This document shows, piece after piece, positions 1 through 11,831 of a stretch of 64,000 nucleotides of DNA. A program made the position numbers and the translations under genes. Source of the DNA: Metamycoplasma cloacale (GTDB taxonomy: Bacteria; Bacillota_I; Bacilli_A; Mycoplasmatales; Metamycoplasmataceae); assembly GCF_900660735.1 (NCBI RefSeq), contig NZ_LR215049.1:310001-374000 (forward strand), read 5' to 3'. The notes beneath the pieces are model-generated. The model did not search any database. It was not told the DNA's origin and worked only from the letters and a program-made list of their open reading frames with translations. Each line of letters starts with the position of its first letter. Position 1 is the stretch's first letter.

Positions 1-1431
1 TATTTCAATCAAATGAATATCAATGTTGTTTCTGTTAATGATTTCTTTGATACAGAATATCTAGCATTAAATAATCACATAAATTTTCTAAATTCAAACT
101 TTTTAGAAGAATTTCAAACAATTATAGGTAATTTTAAAACAAACAACATTGATTTAGCTGTTACTTTAGATTTAAAATCTATAAGAAATTCATATATGAA
201 TTTACAAAACCTTGTTGTTAAGGATGCCGGTATTGAAAATGAATCAAATACCTTTGTTAGAAAAACAATTGATGATTATTTATTAAATACGCAGGAATTT
301 ATTCAAAAAAATATAAATAATTTATCTAGCTTTTTAAATAAATTCAATGATTTAATTAGTTTTTATTTTAAATTAGGAATCAATTGTTTTGTATTGGATA
401 ATTTTGAATATCTGATTAATGAAACAATTAATGAATCACAATCATACCGTGTATTAGAAGATATTTATAAAACCATTAAACACTATTCAAATGATAATAT
501 CGTTATTCTTAAAACAAATTTTGATTGCAATAAAAAATACAATCAGTTTATATATTTTAGTAAAACAATTTGCGATTATTTATATTTAAATTTAGTTAAT
601 TCCTTTGGTATTAACAAGAAATTAATGTATGCAAAAGTAAATAAAATTAATTATAAAAATATAAAGAAAAACATACTTCCTTATTTAAAAGATTCGTCTT
701 ATATTTTGGGATTAAATAATGATAAATTTGGTAGATTTTTATCTAAATTTGATGTTCTCAAATCTTATACAACCGAATTATATAAAACCTATTTAATGCT
801 AATTAATTCAGGTAAAAATTCAATTGGTTTATATTATGGTGATGAATTGCCTATTTTAGGTGCAAGTATCTATCATGCAAATGATTTAAATGATGATAAT
901 TACAACGAAATTAAAAGATATTATGAATCGCGTGGAATTAGCAATAAAAAATATTTTAACAACCGCAAAATCCTAGATTCAATTAATAATAAAACCTATC
1001 TTCCTTGAAACAATGATAATTACGTTTCTAATTTCGATTATGATAAAAATAATCGAAACAAAATTTCATTAGATTATGAAAAGTATAATGTAGAAAATCA
1101 ATTAAATAACCGTAATAGTTTCATTAATTTTATTAAATATTTAAACGAAATTAGATCGAATGATGTTTTAAGTAATTTATTTATTAAAGGTAAACTTACG
1201 GTTAAAAAGTCTAAAAATGTAATTAAAATTTATTGAAAATATAAAGAAATTAGAATTGTGTTTCTAATTAATATTGATTGTAAATTTAAACATCTGTGAT
1301 GAAATTCAATCTATGATGATTGAAATATCATTGCATCAACTTATATTGATAAATTTTATAATTCAATTGTTAATCTACAACCATATGAAAGCATTATTTT
1401 ATTTAAAAATAAACACAATAATAATAACTAG
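1..1431 (+). CDS. GH13 (alpha-amylase/alpha-glucosidase family)-like protein, 5' truncated by window edge
   Basis: The frame is open from base 1 to the TAG at 1429-1431, so the N-terminus lies outside the window; an in-frame ATG at 13 is probably internal. Seen: a nucleophile-region-like stretch (GINCFVLDNFEYL), a C-terminal YYGDELP motif typical of GH13 enzymes, and a PWNNDNY segment where relatives have the +W loop. GH13 hydrolases cleave alpha-glucosidic bonds of maltodextrins, trehalose-6-phosphate or similar sugars. The acid/base region reads NIVILKTNFD, without the expected Glu, and the last catalytic region reads LNNDKFGR instead of NHDxxR. Activity is therefore doubtful. Several TGA codons are read as Trp in the last third. 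The family call is fairly secure; the substrate is unknown. Confidence 0.72.
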
Positions 1432-1469
1432 TTAATAATTTTATATAATTTTTAAATTAAGGAGTAATA

Positions 1470-2045
1470 ATGAACGAATTAGTATTAAAAAATAACTCAA
1501 CACCGCTTGTTGAGGGTAATCAACCGTTAAATGGATCTGCTAATGTTATCATTTATGTTATTTTAGGAATATTTTTAGCCTTAATTATTGGTTGACTTAT
1601 TTGAAAAATCGTTAAAAAACAAGTTGTCAAGAAAAAGGAATTAAAGGAAAGAAACAAAAAACAAATTGAAGCTCAAAAGAAATATTACGAATACATTCTA
1701 TCAATTTGAGAAATTATTGATTATACAAACAAAGAGTTAGATAAATTCGTTGTTTCAATCGGTGATATTAAAATGATTCAAATCAAAGATGGAGCAAGAA
1801 AATTAATTAAGAAATTAATTGTTCGTGATGATTTTGCAGAAACATTTGTGAATAATCCACAATATGAAACATTTGTGAATAATGTTGAAAGATTATGTGT
1901 TGAAAACTGTAATTTATGAAAGAACAAAATTAATGACATTCTTGTTTTCTTTGAAGAACAATATAAAGCAGTTCCTGATAGTGAAAGAAAATTTGAATAC
2001 CTAGAATTAGTTAGAAAATCAATTGAGGAACAATTTTATGCCTAG
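1470..2045 (+). CDS. small membrane-anchored protein of unknown function
   Basis: 191 residues, starting at an ATG 5 bases after a good AAGGAG site. One N-terminal transmembrane helix (about residues 26-48, ending in Trp residues encoded by TGA) is followed by a Lys/Glu-rich, probably helical cytoplasmic domain. I recognise no catalytic motif. Its stop overlaps the start of the phospholipid synthase gene by 8 bases, so the two are probably translationally coupled. A role linked to the membrane is plausible from context only. Confidence 0.75.
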
Positions 2046-2943
2046 AAGAACAAGAGAACATCGCGCTGCTAGAAAAATGCGTGTTGAAACAAAGAAATTT
2101 GGTACAGCAAATTGATTAACAGTAACTAGATTGTTATTAATGATTCCGTTCATTATTATTATGTGTGTTTCATTTAGTTTATTAAGAACTGGAAAAACAG
2201 TAGATGATATTGATGCTTCGACATTCTATTACTACATAGAAAACAGCAAACCAATCTTAGCTGGAAGTTATTATAAATTGCATATATCAATTCTTTATTG
2301 AATTAATTTAATTATTTTTATTGCTGCAATGATTACTGATTTTGTTGATGGTCATGTTGCGAGAAAAACAAAAACAATATCTGCTTTTGGAAAAATCTTT
2401 GATCCAATTGCTGATAAAGTGGCAACAAGCTTGATGTTAATTTATTTAACCATTCTAAATTACACTTTTCTACCTATTGTAATTTTATTCATTATAAGAG
2501 ATATTATTGTTGATGGTTGCCGTGTATATGCAATTAAAAAAGATATTGAAATTAAAGCAAATATATGAGGAAAAATTAAAACCATCATTGTATCATTTTC
2601 CATTGTTGCAATCGCAATTGCTGGCCCATGAGTATACAACGTATTGACAATTAATGAAGAAAACAATCAAAGAATTTGACATTCAACATATTTAATTTAT
2701 ACTAACATTCCATTAATTATTGGATTGTTAATTGCTTGAATTAGTGGCATTATTTATATGAAGAAATACCTAAAAGGTATTACTAATGAATTAGTTAATA
2801 AACACGAAATGCTAAACGCTGAAAACGCAATGATTGATGAAACGAAAGCAAATAAAAAAGCTGAAACTTCAGCTGAAATTAAAAAAGAAGAAACTCAAGA
2901 AAACGTTGTTAGTGAAACAAGCGAAGATAATTCAAAAGAATAA
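2038..2943 (+). CDS. pgsA: CDP-diacylglycerol-glycerol-3-phosphate 3-phosphatidyltransferase
   Basis: 301 residues. The CDP-alcohol phosphotransferase signature D-x2-DG-x2-AR-x8-G-x3-D-x3-D is complete: DFVDGHVAR around residue 100, then GKIFDPIAD. The enzyme makes phosphatidylglycerol phosphate at the membrane, a step towards phosphatidylglycerol and cardiolipin. About five hydrophobic helices are visible. After the last one a charged Lys/Glu-rich tail of about 60 residues extends beyond the usual family length of about 180-200 residues; a loop with Tyr-rich sequence also enlarges the first half. It overlaps the upstream gene by 8 bases and is followed by a terminator. Confidence 0.9.
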
Positions 2944-2946
2944 TTT

Positions 2947-2975
2947 AAAAGAATCATATGATTCTTTTTTTCTTC
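2947..2975 (+). terminator. intrinsic terminator after pgsA
   Basis: AAAAGAATCATATGATTCTTTT forms a near-perfect hairpin followed by a run of T, 4 bases after the pgsA stop. Confidence 0.85.
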
Positions 2976-3073
2976 ATTTTTTGCTTTGTTTTTATCTAAA
3001 ATGACCTAAAATAATTTTTTTCTATATAATTAAAAGTATTAATTTAAATTAATCAATCTATATGGGAGGGATT

Positions 3074-3226
3074 ATGCCAAGAGAAGGTTTAACATTAAGA
3101 TGTGAAGCTTGCAAAATGGAAAATTACATTACAAAGAAAAATAAAAAATTGCATCCCGATAAAATGGAAGTAACAAAATACTGTTCAAAATGTAATGCTC
3201 ACACAACTCACAAAGAAAAGAAATAA
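3074..3226 (+). CDS. rpmG: 50S ribosomal protein L33
   Basis: 50 residues with an excellent GGGAGG site 7 bases upstream. The small basic protein has two Cys-x2-Cys pairs (CEAC near residue 10, CSKC near residue 38), the zinc-ribbon form of L33. It binds 23S rRNA near the E site. It is too short to be caught by length-based gene finding. The Xaa-Pro aminopeptidase gene follows 24 bases later with its own AGGAG. Confidence 0.95.
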   Translation: MPREGLTLRCEACKMENYITKKNKKLHPDKMEVTKYCSKCNAHTTHKEKK

Positions 3227-3250
3227 TATTCTTAGGAGACCTATTTTATT

Positions 3251-4297
3251 ATGATAAGAACAAAATTAGACCAAATTTTTGCAGAAACTAAAGTTGATGC
3301 AATTATTGCTGAATCACCACAAACAAGACTATGATATTCAGGTGTTCAAACAAGCGATGGGTATCTAGTAATTGAAGCAAATAAAGCACATTTATTTGTT
3401 GATGGTAGATATATTGAATATGTAACTAAAAACGCAAGAAATGTTGAAGTACATTTATTGAAACAAAATTCTTTTGCTGAATTTCTTGCAAAGAAAAATT
3501 ATGCAAAAGTTGCTGTTGAAAAAGATTATTTAAACCTAGAAACATTTGGTTATATTAAACAGTTATTACCTAAAGCTGAATTTATTGAAATTCAAGGGCA
3601 ATTGTTAAGAATTCACAAAGATGAAGAAGAATACAGTAAAGTAAAAGAAGCTTGTGAATTATCATTACAAGCTTTTGAAGAGTTAAAGAAACTTTTAAAA
3701 GAAGATATGACTGAATTAGAAGCTTCAAATAAATTAGGATATTTAATGAGATTGTTTGGCGCTGAAAAAGAATCATTTGATTCAATTATTGCATTCGGTG
3801 AAAACGCAGCTGAACCACACCACCACCCAACTAACAGAAAACTACAAAAAGGTGATATTGTTAAAGTTGATTTTGGTGCACAATTCCAAGGTTGAGCAAG
3901 CGATATTACTAGAACATTTTTCTTCGGTGGCAAACCTAAAAACCCTGATTTAGCAAAAATTCTTGACGTTGTTATTGAAAGTCAAAGATTAGGTAGAGAA
4001 GCAGTTAGACCAGGAATTTCTACTAAAGAAATTGATAAAATCTGCCGTGATTACATTGAACAACAAGGTTATGGACAATATTTCACTCACTCAACAGGCC
4101 ATGGAGTTGGGATTGATGTACATGAATTACCTGGTGTTGGTAGAGGTAAAAACGACGTAATTTTGGAACCTGGAATGATTATTACCGTTGAACCTGGTAT
4201 TTATATCGAAGGTTTAGGTGGAGCAAGAATTGAAGATACAATTTTAGTTACAGAAAAAGGTAATTTAGTATTGAGTCGTCCTGAGGATTATAGATAA
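3251..4297 (+). CDS. pepP: Xaa-Pro aminopeptidase (M24 metallopeptidase)
   Basis: 348 residues; removes N-terminal residues preceding proline in the cytoplasm. An N-terminal creatinase-like domain (to about residue 125) precedes the pita-bread catalytic domain. All five metal ligands are visible: Asp in VDFGAQ, Asp in SDITRTF, His in GHGVGIDVHE, Glu in VEPGIY and Glu in ARIEDT. The start is chosen at the ATG following AGGAGACC. Length fits the bacterial short form. It probably supplies amino acids from peptides, which this host must import. Confidence 0.92.
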
Positions 4298-4318
4298 TTA
4301 ATAAACCCGGAATTTATT

Positions 4319-4352
4319 AAAAAAATAACAGTTTTAATGCTGTTATTTTTTT
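4319..4352. terminator. bidirectional terminator between pepP and the ABC permease
   Basis: AATAACAG-loop-CTGTTATT stem flanked by A and T runs. The converging permease gene ends inside it at 4343. Confidence 0.8.
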
Positions 4353-5239
4353 TGTTTATTGTATTTAATTGCAAAGTTAAGAAAGATAAATAAGGCAGTA
4401 AATGAAAGAATGTATAAAGTAATATGTCACATTTCAATCTTATCTTTATCAATTCATAATAAATATGAATGTGCCGCTGATATTGAATTAGCAAAGATGT
4501 CTTTACCATCTAGTAAAACAGTTCTTAATAAGTTTGATATTTGTGTAGTTGGAATTAAAGAAGCTAATTCAGCCACTTCTTTAGGCATTGATGTTAAAGG
4601 AATGAATGCTCCTGTTAAGAAACCTGAAATCATTGATAAAACAGAATTTAGTGCAGCAAAGACACCGGTATTTTTAACAAACGAAATAAAGAATACAACC
4701 ATTGCTGAATTGAATACACAGCTAAATAATACAATACCTCATACTTTTAACGTTTTAATTGAATCAAAAGTAAGAGTTTTATTAATAGTCATATAAGTTA
4801 GAATAATTGTATAAATAAATGTACTAATAATAATATTTAAAATTAAATTAAAGAATCAGTAGCTAAATCTAATTGAAGATGATCTAACGGGGGTAATAAA
4901 TAAATCGTTTAGCACTTTCTTTTCAGCATCTGAAACCATGACAGATGTTATGGATAATGCATTAGTAAATGGTATAACTGTCATCATTCCAATTAATAAG
5001 AATCAATCAGCGTATTCTTTTTTAATTAATTCTTTTGTATCTGGTGAATATAGATATAAATTATTTATCACTTCTTGTGCATTCAAAGTTTGATTCATTT
5101 GTTCTTTATATATGTTTTTAGCAAATAATAAGAAACAAGCAAAGATAATAACCGGCGCCATTATGGTGAAGAAGATTCTTTTAGGATCTTTTAAGAAGCA
5201 TAGACAGTTTCTTTTAAACAATTGAATCACTTGTTTCAT
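4343..5239 (-). CDS. ABC-2 type transporter permease
   Basis: 298 residues. One amphipathic/hydrophobic helix sits near residues 22-42, followed by a polar external loop (to about 75) and five further hydrophobic helices, the ABC2_membrane layout. The C-terminal segment GFLTGAFIPLTSMP is the typical 'GxxFPxxxMP' turn of this family. Its ATG overlaps the stop of the ATPase gene (TAATG), so the two form one exporter. The substrate is unknown; DrrB-like drug or lipid exporters are closest in type. Confidence 0.85.
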
Positions 5240-6183
5240 TAAATACCTTCTTTCTTATTTTTAAAAGCGCCAGTAACATTTAGAAAGACTTCATCCATAT
5301 CTCCCTTAACAATCTCGTAATCATTTAATAGCTCAATGTGATTTTTAACAAAGTTTAAGGCCATTTGATAAGTTTTAAAACGTATTTCTATTCCGTCGAT
5401 AGCATGAGTGATGGCATGGAAACCTTTCGCTTTTATTGCATGGTTGATAATATTTGGATTGTTATAAACTTTTACCATTGCTGAAGCATATTTTGTTTTC
5501 AATGTAGTCGGACTGCCTTCAGCTAATTTGTTACCTTTTTCTATGATGATAGAATAATCGCAATTGTTAGCTTCTTCCATGTAGTGAGTGGTTAATAAAA
5601 TGGTTAGTTTTCTTTCTTTTTGAATTTTTCTTAAAATACTTCAAACTAATTTTCTTGAACTTGGATCTAAACCGGTTGTTGGTTCATCTAGAAAAAGAAT
5701 GCTGGGTTTATGCACTAATGCTCTTGCTATATCAACACGTCTTTTTTGCCCACCTGATAATTTTCCATACTCTCTATTGGCAATTTCTTCTAATTGAAAT
5801 TCTTTAATAATTTCCTCAACAATATCTTTGACCTTAATATTTTTTTCAAAATCAGACACATATAAATATGCTCTGGTCATTAAGTTTTGCTTAACAGTTA
5901 AACTAGCGTCTAAAATTGATTCTTGAAAAACAATTCCAATTTGCTTACGTGTATTAGCAACATTGCGTTCAAAATTTTCACCATTAATAAATATTTCACC
6001 ACTAGTTCTTTTTAAAAGCCCTAAGATAATATTTAATGTAGTTGTTTTACCAGCTCCATTAAGTCCTAAGAAACCAAATAATTGTCCTTTTTCTACACTG
6101 AATGACAAGTTATTGATTGCAGTAACGTTTTTGAAATTTTTAACTAAATTTTTAATTTCAATTGCATATACTTTGTTTTCCAT
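5239..6183 (-). CDS. ABC transporter ATP-binding protein (DrrA-like exporter ATPase)
   Basis: 314 residues. Walker A is GLNGAGKTT, the signature motif LSGGQKRR and Walker B ILFLDEPTTGLDP, followed by a switch His in LLTTHYMEEA. The extra C-terminal domain of about 90 residues is typical of DrrA/ABC-2 exporter ATPases. It energises the permease encoded immediately downstream with a 1-base overlap. One TGA-encoded Trp lies between Walker B and the H-loop. The nfo gene lies upstream, separated by 15 bases. Confidence 0.92.
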
Positions 6184-6198
6184 TTTAATATAACCTCT

Positions 6199-7047
6199 TT
6201 AAAATAATTTTACTTCATTTTTGTGTAGTAGCATAGCTATCTCTTCTTTGTAAGGGCTTTGGTTGTTTATATAGGGGGTTTCTAGAATTTTAGGAATTTC
6301 TTTAAATTCAGGATCATAGACAAATTTCTCTAAAGTTTCAAATCCAATATATCCTTTATCAATATTTGCATGACGATCTTTATGACTTGATCTTGGATTT
6401 AATGAATCATTTAAATGAATTACTTTAATATGTTGAAAAATATTTTTTTCTTTCAATTCTTGTTTGAAATTATTGTAATCTCTAATGTTATAACCAGCAT
6501 CTCATATATGACATGTATCTAGACATACACCAAGACGACTGCTATTTACATTTGTGATAACATAATTAATTTCATCTAAATTACTACAAATTTCAGTTCC
6601 CTTACCAGCCATTGTTTCTAGACAAATAATTACGTCTTTAGTTTTACTAATTACATATTTTAGTGTTTCAATTAATGTATCAAGAGCTTCTTTACGACTA
6701 AATTCAGTATGTGCTCCTGGGTGTAATACTAATAAATTAGCATTAATGTAATTCATTCTTTGAATTTCTTGAATTAAAAATTGTTGAGCGAATTTATATT
6801 TAGTAGGGTTAGCTGCATTGATGATATATGGAGCATGAACAACAATATTTGATTCAGGAATTAATGATTGATATTTTAATAGATATTCTTGATATTGATA
6901 TTTATCAGTTGATACACGAATTGTGTTCTGTGGAGGACCTAAATAGATCATAGCGCATGTTGCATTATTATTCAAACTCTCTTGAATTGCACCAACTAAA
7001 TAGTTAGGACTTTTAAAACTTACATGGCTACCTATTTTGATCATCAT
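6199..7047 (-). CDS. nfo: endonuclease IV (AP endonuclease)
   Basis: 282 residues, the usual length. It cuts DNA 5' to abasic sites in base-excision repair. Zinc-site segments are visible: IGSHVSF at the N-terminus, VVHAPY, LVLHPGAH, ICLETMAGKG, and CLDTCHIWDAGY (Trp by TGA), followed by HLNDS and HANIDKGYIG. The ATG pair at 7047/7044 follows AAGGAG; either could be used. The RBS lies just behind the rpoD stop 9 bases away, so nfo may be co-transcribed with rpoD. Confidence 0.95.
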
Positions 7048-7056
7048 TACTCCTTT

Positions 7057-8619
7057 TTAATCAATATCATAACTTTCGTTAATGAAAAATTCTTTTAATT
7101 TCTTTCTAATTTGTGGGTGTTTTAATTTACGTAAAACTTTAGTTTCTAGTTGTCTTACTTTTTCTTTAGATAAATTCATTTCTTTAGCTAATTCATCTAA
7201 AGTGTGTGGACGATATGTATTTCCGTTTTTATCTTTTCCAATTCCAAAACGTTTTCTAATTAAAATTCTATCTTCGTAATCTAGACTATCTTCTAACATA
7301 TCATTTAGTATCACACTTAATTCTTCATGTGAAGCGTAGTCGGTTGGACTCATGACAGTTTCATCTTTTACAAAATCACTATAGAATGAATTTTCTTCCT
7401 TACCAACACTTTTATCTAAACTAATTGGATCGATATTAATTTTTCTAATATATCTGACTTTTTCTGCAGTGAAATCACCACCATATTTTTTAGCAATTTC
7501 ATCATCGCTTGGTGCATAACCTAATTCTTGTTGCAATTCACGTTCAATTTTAGTGATCTTATTAATGGTTTCTACCATATGTACTGGCACTCTAATTGTT
7601 CTAGCTTGGTCAGCAACGGCACGGGTAATTGCTTGTCTAATTCATCAGGTTGCATAAGTAGAGAATTTATAACCCTTTTTGTAATCAAATTTAGAAACAG
7701 CTTTCATAATTCCTGAATTACCTTCTGAAATTAAATCAATAAAAGTTAATCCACGATTTTTATAACGTTTTGCGTTATTAATAACTAATCTTAGATTTCT
7801 TTTAACTAGCATATCTCTAGCTTTTTTATAACGGTATTTATCTCCATTTTTTTCTGCTTCTTCCATTTTTTTAGCTAAATCAAGTTCTTCTTTTGGAGAT
7901 AATAGTTTTCCGTATTTACCAATTCAACGCATGTATCATTTAACAATATCGTTTGTTTCGGTTAATTTATTAGTTAAGCCACTTTCATCTTTTAAGCTTA
8001 ATTGACGTTCCTCTAATTTAATGTCATCAAAATCGTCGTAATCTTTAATCAATGATTCAGCATCAAATTCATCTTCGTCATCCATTTCATGCGCTTGTTC
8101 TATGTAATCGTCATGAACAAAATCTAGGTTATCTTCTTCATCAGAAATACCTTCTTCATCTGTCATGCGTACGCTTGAATCGTCATATTCAGAATCAACA
8201 TCTAGTTCTTCGTTTTCATCAATATCTTCATCTAAATCTTCTTCTTCAATATCTTTGATTTGTGATTCATCAAAATCAATTTCATCAATGATTTCTTCCA
8301 TTTCTTCTTCATCATCAAAATCAATTTTTGATTTAGATTTTTTACTTGATTTGATATTGCTTGCCAAATCAGTTTCAGTTACATCATCATCGTCACCGAA
8401 ATCAATATCCATACTTAAAATGTTTTGTTTAATTAATTGTTCAAATAATTCATTGGTTTCTTCTTCATCAACGAATAGTTTCTTTTTCTCAAGGAATTTA
8501 TAAACCTCTTCTTGATTAAAAGAAGTTTTACTTGCATTTTTCTTCTGAAGTTTGGTTAATTCTTCTTTTAGTTTTTTGACAACTAAATCAATTGATGTTT
8601 GTAATTCTGATTTTTCCAT
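7057..8619 (-). CDS. rpoD: RNA polymerase primary sigma factor
   Basis: 520 residues. Region 1.1-like N-terminus, then a strongly acidic, low-complexity segment (about residues 85-215), then regions 2-4. Region 2 shows [29 protein letters not shown] and KFSTYATWWIRQAI (both Trp by TGA). Region 4 shows [18 protein letters not shown]. It directs RNA polymerase to -10/-35 promoters. The ATG lies 1 base after the dnaG stop; its AAAGGAG lies inside dnaG, giving the conserved dnaG-rpoD macromolecular synthesis order. Confidence 0.96.
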
Positions 8620-8620
8620 G

Positions 8621-10447
8621 TTATTCTCCTTTTTTTAATAGAATTATTTTTTTATGTTTTTTCTCTACGATATTTGTTAAATTTTTAATTTTTTCATTGA
8701 ATTCATCTTTAGTGATTAATTCAATATTATTTAAAATATCTTGGTTAATACATTGAATATATTTTTGTTTATTTTCATTTGTTTCATTTTTATCAGCAAC
8801 GATTAAATCAATGATATCTTGCTTGCTATATTGTTTATGATCGATTAAATATTTCATTGCAATATAACAGATGGTATTTTTAATCTCAAGTTGAGATGTA
8901 TTTTTATCATTCAATTGCGTATATTGATATACGTCTCAATTTTTAAGATATTCAGGTTGCATTAATATTGCTTTTAATATCATATAAAAGTCTTTTTCAC
9001 GTACACCAATAGGTCGTTTATATTCGGGGTTACCAATTTTTTGCAATTGTTCAATATCTTCGATGTTAGGTGTGTAAAACTTATTGAAATTTTCTGTTTC
9101 ATTAGTTTTATTAATGTTTCTAGTTGAAATTAATGATTGGAAAGATCTATCACTTGGGAAATTAGGTTTGCAATATATATTGAAGTAATTTTCATATTCA
9201 CTTTCAGAAAGTCAATTATTTTGCAATACTAAATTTTTAAAACTAATTTTTAATGTATCATCAAGATAATAAATGAATTCAAATAACTGAATCATATATT
9301 TATTTTTAACTTCTAAAGATGAATAATTGGCATCAATAAAGTATTTAGTAGCTAAAAATGTTGTTAAATCTGTTTTTTGATCAATTATTTCTTTTAGTGT
9401 TTTACCATTGTCGATATTAAATAATTCATCTGGATCTTTTTTGAAATTATTAATTATAAATCTTGGTGTAATGTTATAGCTATTGCTGTAGTATAAAATA
9501 ATTTTTAAATTTTTTAAAGTTGCAGCAATTCCAGCTTTATCATTGTCTAGAAATAAATAAATATTGCAATTTCTTAAAAGCTTTAAATGAGATTCGGTAA
9601 ATGCTGTACCCATTAAGGCTACTGCATTTTTAATTCCAATTTTAAATAAAGCAATGCAATCAAATTGACCTTCAACTAGAATAACTTCATTTGTTTGTTC
9701 AATGAAATTCTTCGCTTTATAGTAGTTGAATAAAATTTCTGATTTCTTAAAAACAATAGTTTCCGCTGAATTTAAATATTTAACTTCAGTGGTTGAATTA
9801 ATATCCCTTCCTGAAAACGCAATAACATCTCCGAATTTATTTTTAATTGGGAATATTAAACGATTATTAAAGAAATTTTGCTTAGCGTTAGCAACAACAG
9901 ATGAATTCATGATTAATTCATCACTGAAATTTTTAGATTTTAAATAGTTATATACTGATTGATTTTCATCAGCAAATCCTATTTCAAATTCCTTAATCAA
10001 TTCTCGTGTTAAATTTCTTTTATCAATAAATTCTTTTAATTGTAATGATTTGTTAGCAATAATTTGATATTGATAAAAATCACTTAAATCTTTATTTAAA
10101 TCAAATAATTGTGTTTGTTCTTGTGTGTATTGATTATTTGATGTATGTGTTTTGATGTATGGGGAGATATCAATATTTACTTTTTGAGCTAGTTTTTTTA
10201 ATGCATCAATAGCAGAAACATTTTCATAAAGTTCAATAAATTTTAGTGCGTTTCCACCTTTTGAACATCCAAAACATTTAAAGATTTGACGTTTAGCATT
10301 AACTGAAAATGAAGGTGTTTTTTCTCCATGGAAAGGGCAATTAGTTCAATAATCATTACCACGTTTCTTAAGAGGTAGATATTCACCTATAATGCTAACT
10401 ATATCTGTTTGTTGTAAAACTTTTTCTCAAATATTGATATTTTCCAT
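8621..10447 (-). CDS. dnaG: DNA primase
   Basis: 608 residues. The CHC2 zinc finger is at the N-terminus (C37, H40, C58, C61: NCPFHGEKTPSF and CFGCSKGG). The TOPRIM core shows VEGQFDCIALF and a metal-binding FLDNDKAG. The C-terminal third is Lys/Asn-rich and diverged, as expected for the helicase-binding domain. It makes RNA primers at the replication fork. The start is the ATG at 10447, preceded by AAGGTG that overlaps the glyS stop. Several TGA Trp codons lie in the C-terminal part. Confidence 0.95.
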
Positions 10448-10454
10448 TAACACC

Positions 10455-11831
10455 TTATTTCTTAAATTTGTTTAAATATGATTCAATTTCATCAATGCTT
10501 ATTCTTGTTTGTTCCATTGAATCTCTATTTCTTATTGTCACTGTATTATTGTCATATGTTTCGTAATCAATGGTAATCGCAAAAGGTGTACCAATTGCAT
10601 CTTGTCTACGGTATCTTTTACCAATTGAACCAGCTTCATCATATGTAACTCTGATATCAGTTTCTTTTAATAATTTTTCGTATATTTCAGTTGCCTTTGA
10701 ATTGATTTTCTTCATTAATGGAAGAATTGCAACTTGATATGGAGCAATGTTGTAATCAAGTTTTAAAACAATTCTATTGTCATTTTCCACTAATTGTTCT
10801 ACTTCAAAAGCATCAATCAATAATGCAAATAATAAACGATCTAAACCAATAGAAGGTTCAATAACATAAGGGATTATTTTACTTCCATCATCATTTAAAT
10901 ATTCAAGTGATTCATTTGAATATTTCATATGTTGTGATAGATCGTAATTACCACGGTTTGCAATACCAAGTAATTCACCTCAACCAAAAGGAAATAGATA
11001 TTCAATATCACTAGTTCCTTTTGAATAGTGGCTTAATTCTTCTTGTTCGTGTGGTCTAATTCTAATGTTGTCATTTTTTAAACCCAATAATTGAACAAAG
11101 TCTTTACATTTATTGATTCAATATTTGTAATAATGTTCATCTTCATTTGGATTACAGAAGAACTCAAGTTCCATTTGTTCAAATTCTCTAGTTCTAAAAA
11201 TGAAATCTCTTGGTGTAATTTCATTTCTGAAACTCTTACCAATTTGACCAATACCGAAAGGCAATTTAGCTCTTGTTGTTCTTGCTACGTTTTTAAAGTT
11301 AACAAAAATACCTTGAGCAGTTTCTGGTCTTAAATATGTTTGGTTTGCTGATGAATCAATTGCACCCATTTGTGTTTTAAACATCAAATTGAATGGTCTT
11401 ATTGATGTTCATTCAGTTTTTTCTCCGTCAAATTCTTTAACATTTGTTTTAATGATTTCTTCTAATTCACTAAATGTTGCTTTTTCAACATTAATGTTTG
11501 GAAATAAATCTTTAACAATATGATCGGCACGATATCTTTTACCATTAACTTTATTTTCAATTAAATAATCTGCGAAATTATCAATATGTCCACTTGCTTT
11601 TCATACAAGAGGATTGGTGATAATTTTTGAATCAATTTGATAGTTATTTTCTCTTTTAATAAATTCTCTTACTCATAATCTTTTAATTTCCGTCATCATT
11701 TGTGTTGCGAGATTTCCGTAATCTCATGTATTGACAACACCACCATATATTTCGGCATTTTGATAGACAAAACCCGATGTTTTTAAATGATTAATAATTT
11801 CTTGTAAATTCTTTTGTTGATTATCATTCAT
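10455..11831 (-). CDS. glyS: glycyl-tRNA synthetase, single-chain alpha2 type
   Basis: 458 residues. Class II motifs are visible: motif 2 [30 protein letters not shown], motif 3 [10 protein letters not shown], and a C-terminal anticodon-binding domain beginning [10 protein letters not shown]. It charges tRNA-Gly. This is the eukaryote/Gram-positive homodimeric form and not the glyQ+glyS form. ATG 11831 is chosen over the out-of-frame ATG 4 bases further in. It is first in a glyS-dnaG-rpoD block, with dnaG starting 7 bases after its stop. Confidence 0.95.

Noticed and set aside
1006-1008. Apparent in-frame TGA stops that break many genes (first seen here, also in rpoD, dnaG, metG, obg and surface genes)
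   Set aside because: Reading TGA as Trp restores full-length conserved proteins with Trp at expected sites, so these are not pseudogenes.
4288-4796. Open frames on both strands around the ABC permease 3' end
   Set aside because: The permease reads continuously from 5239 to 4343 in one frame; the others have no start signals or motifs.
8165-8503. Serine-rich open frame on the plus strand
   Set aside because: It is the antisense shadow of the Asp/Glu-rich segment of rpoD.
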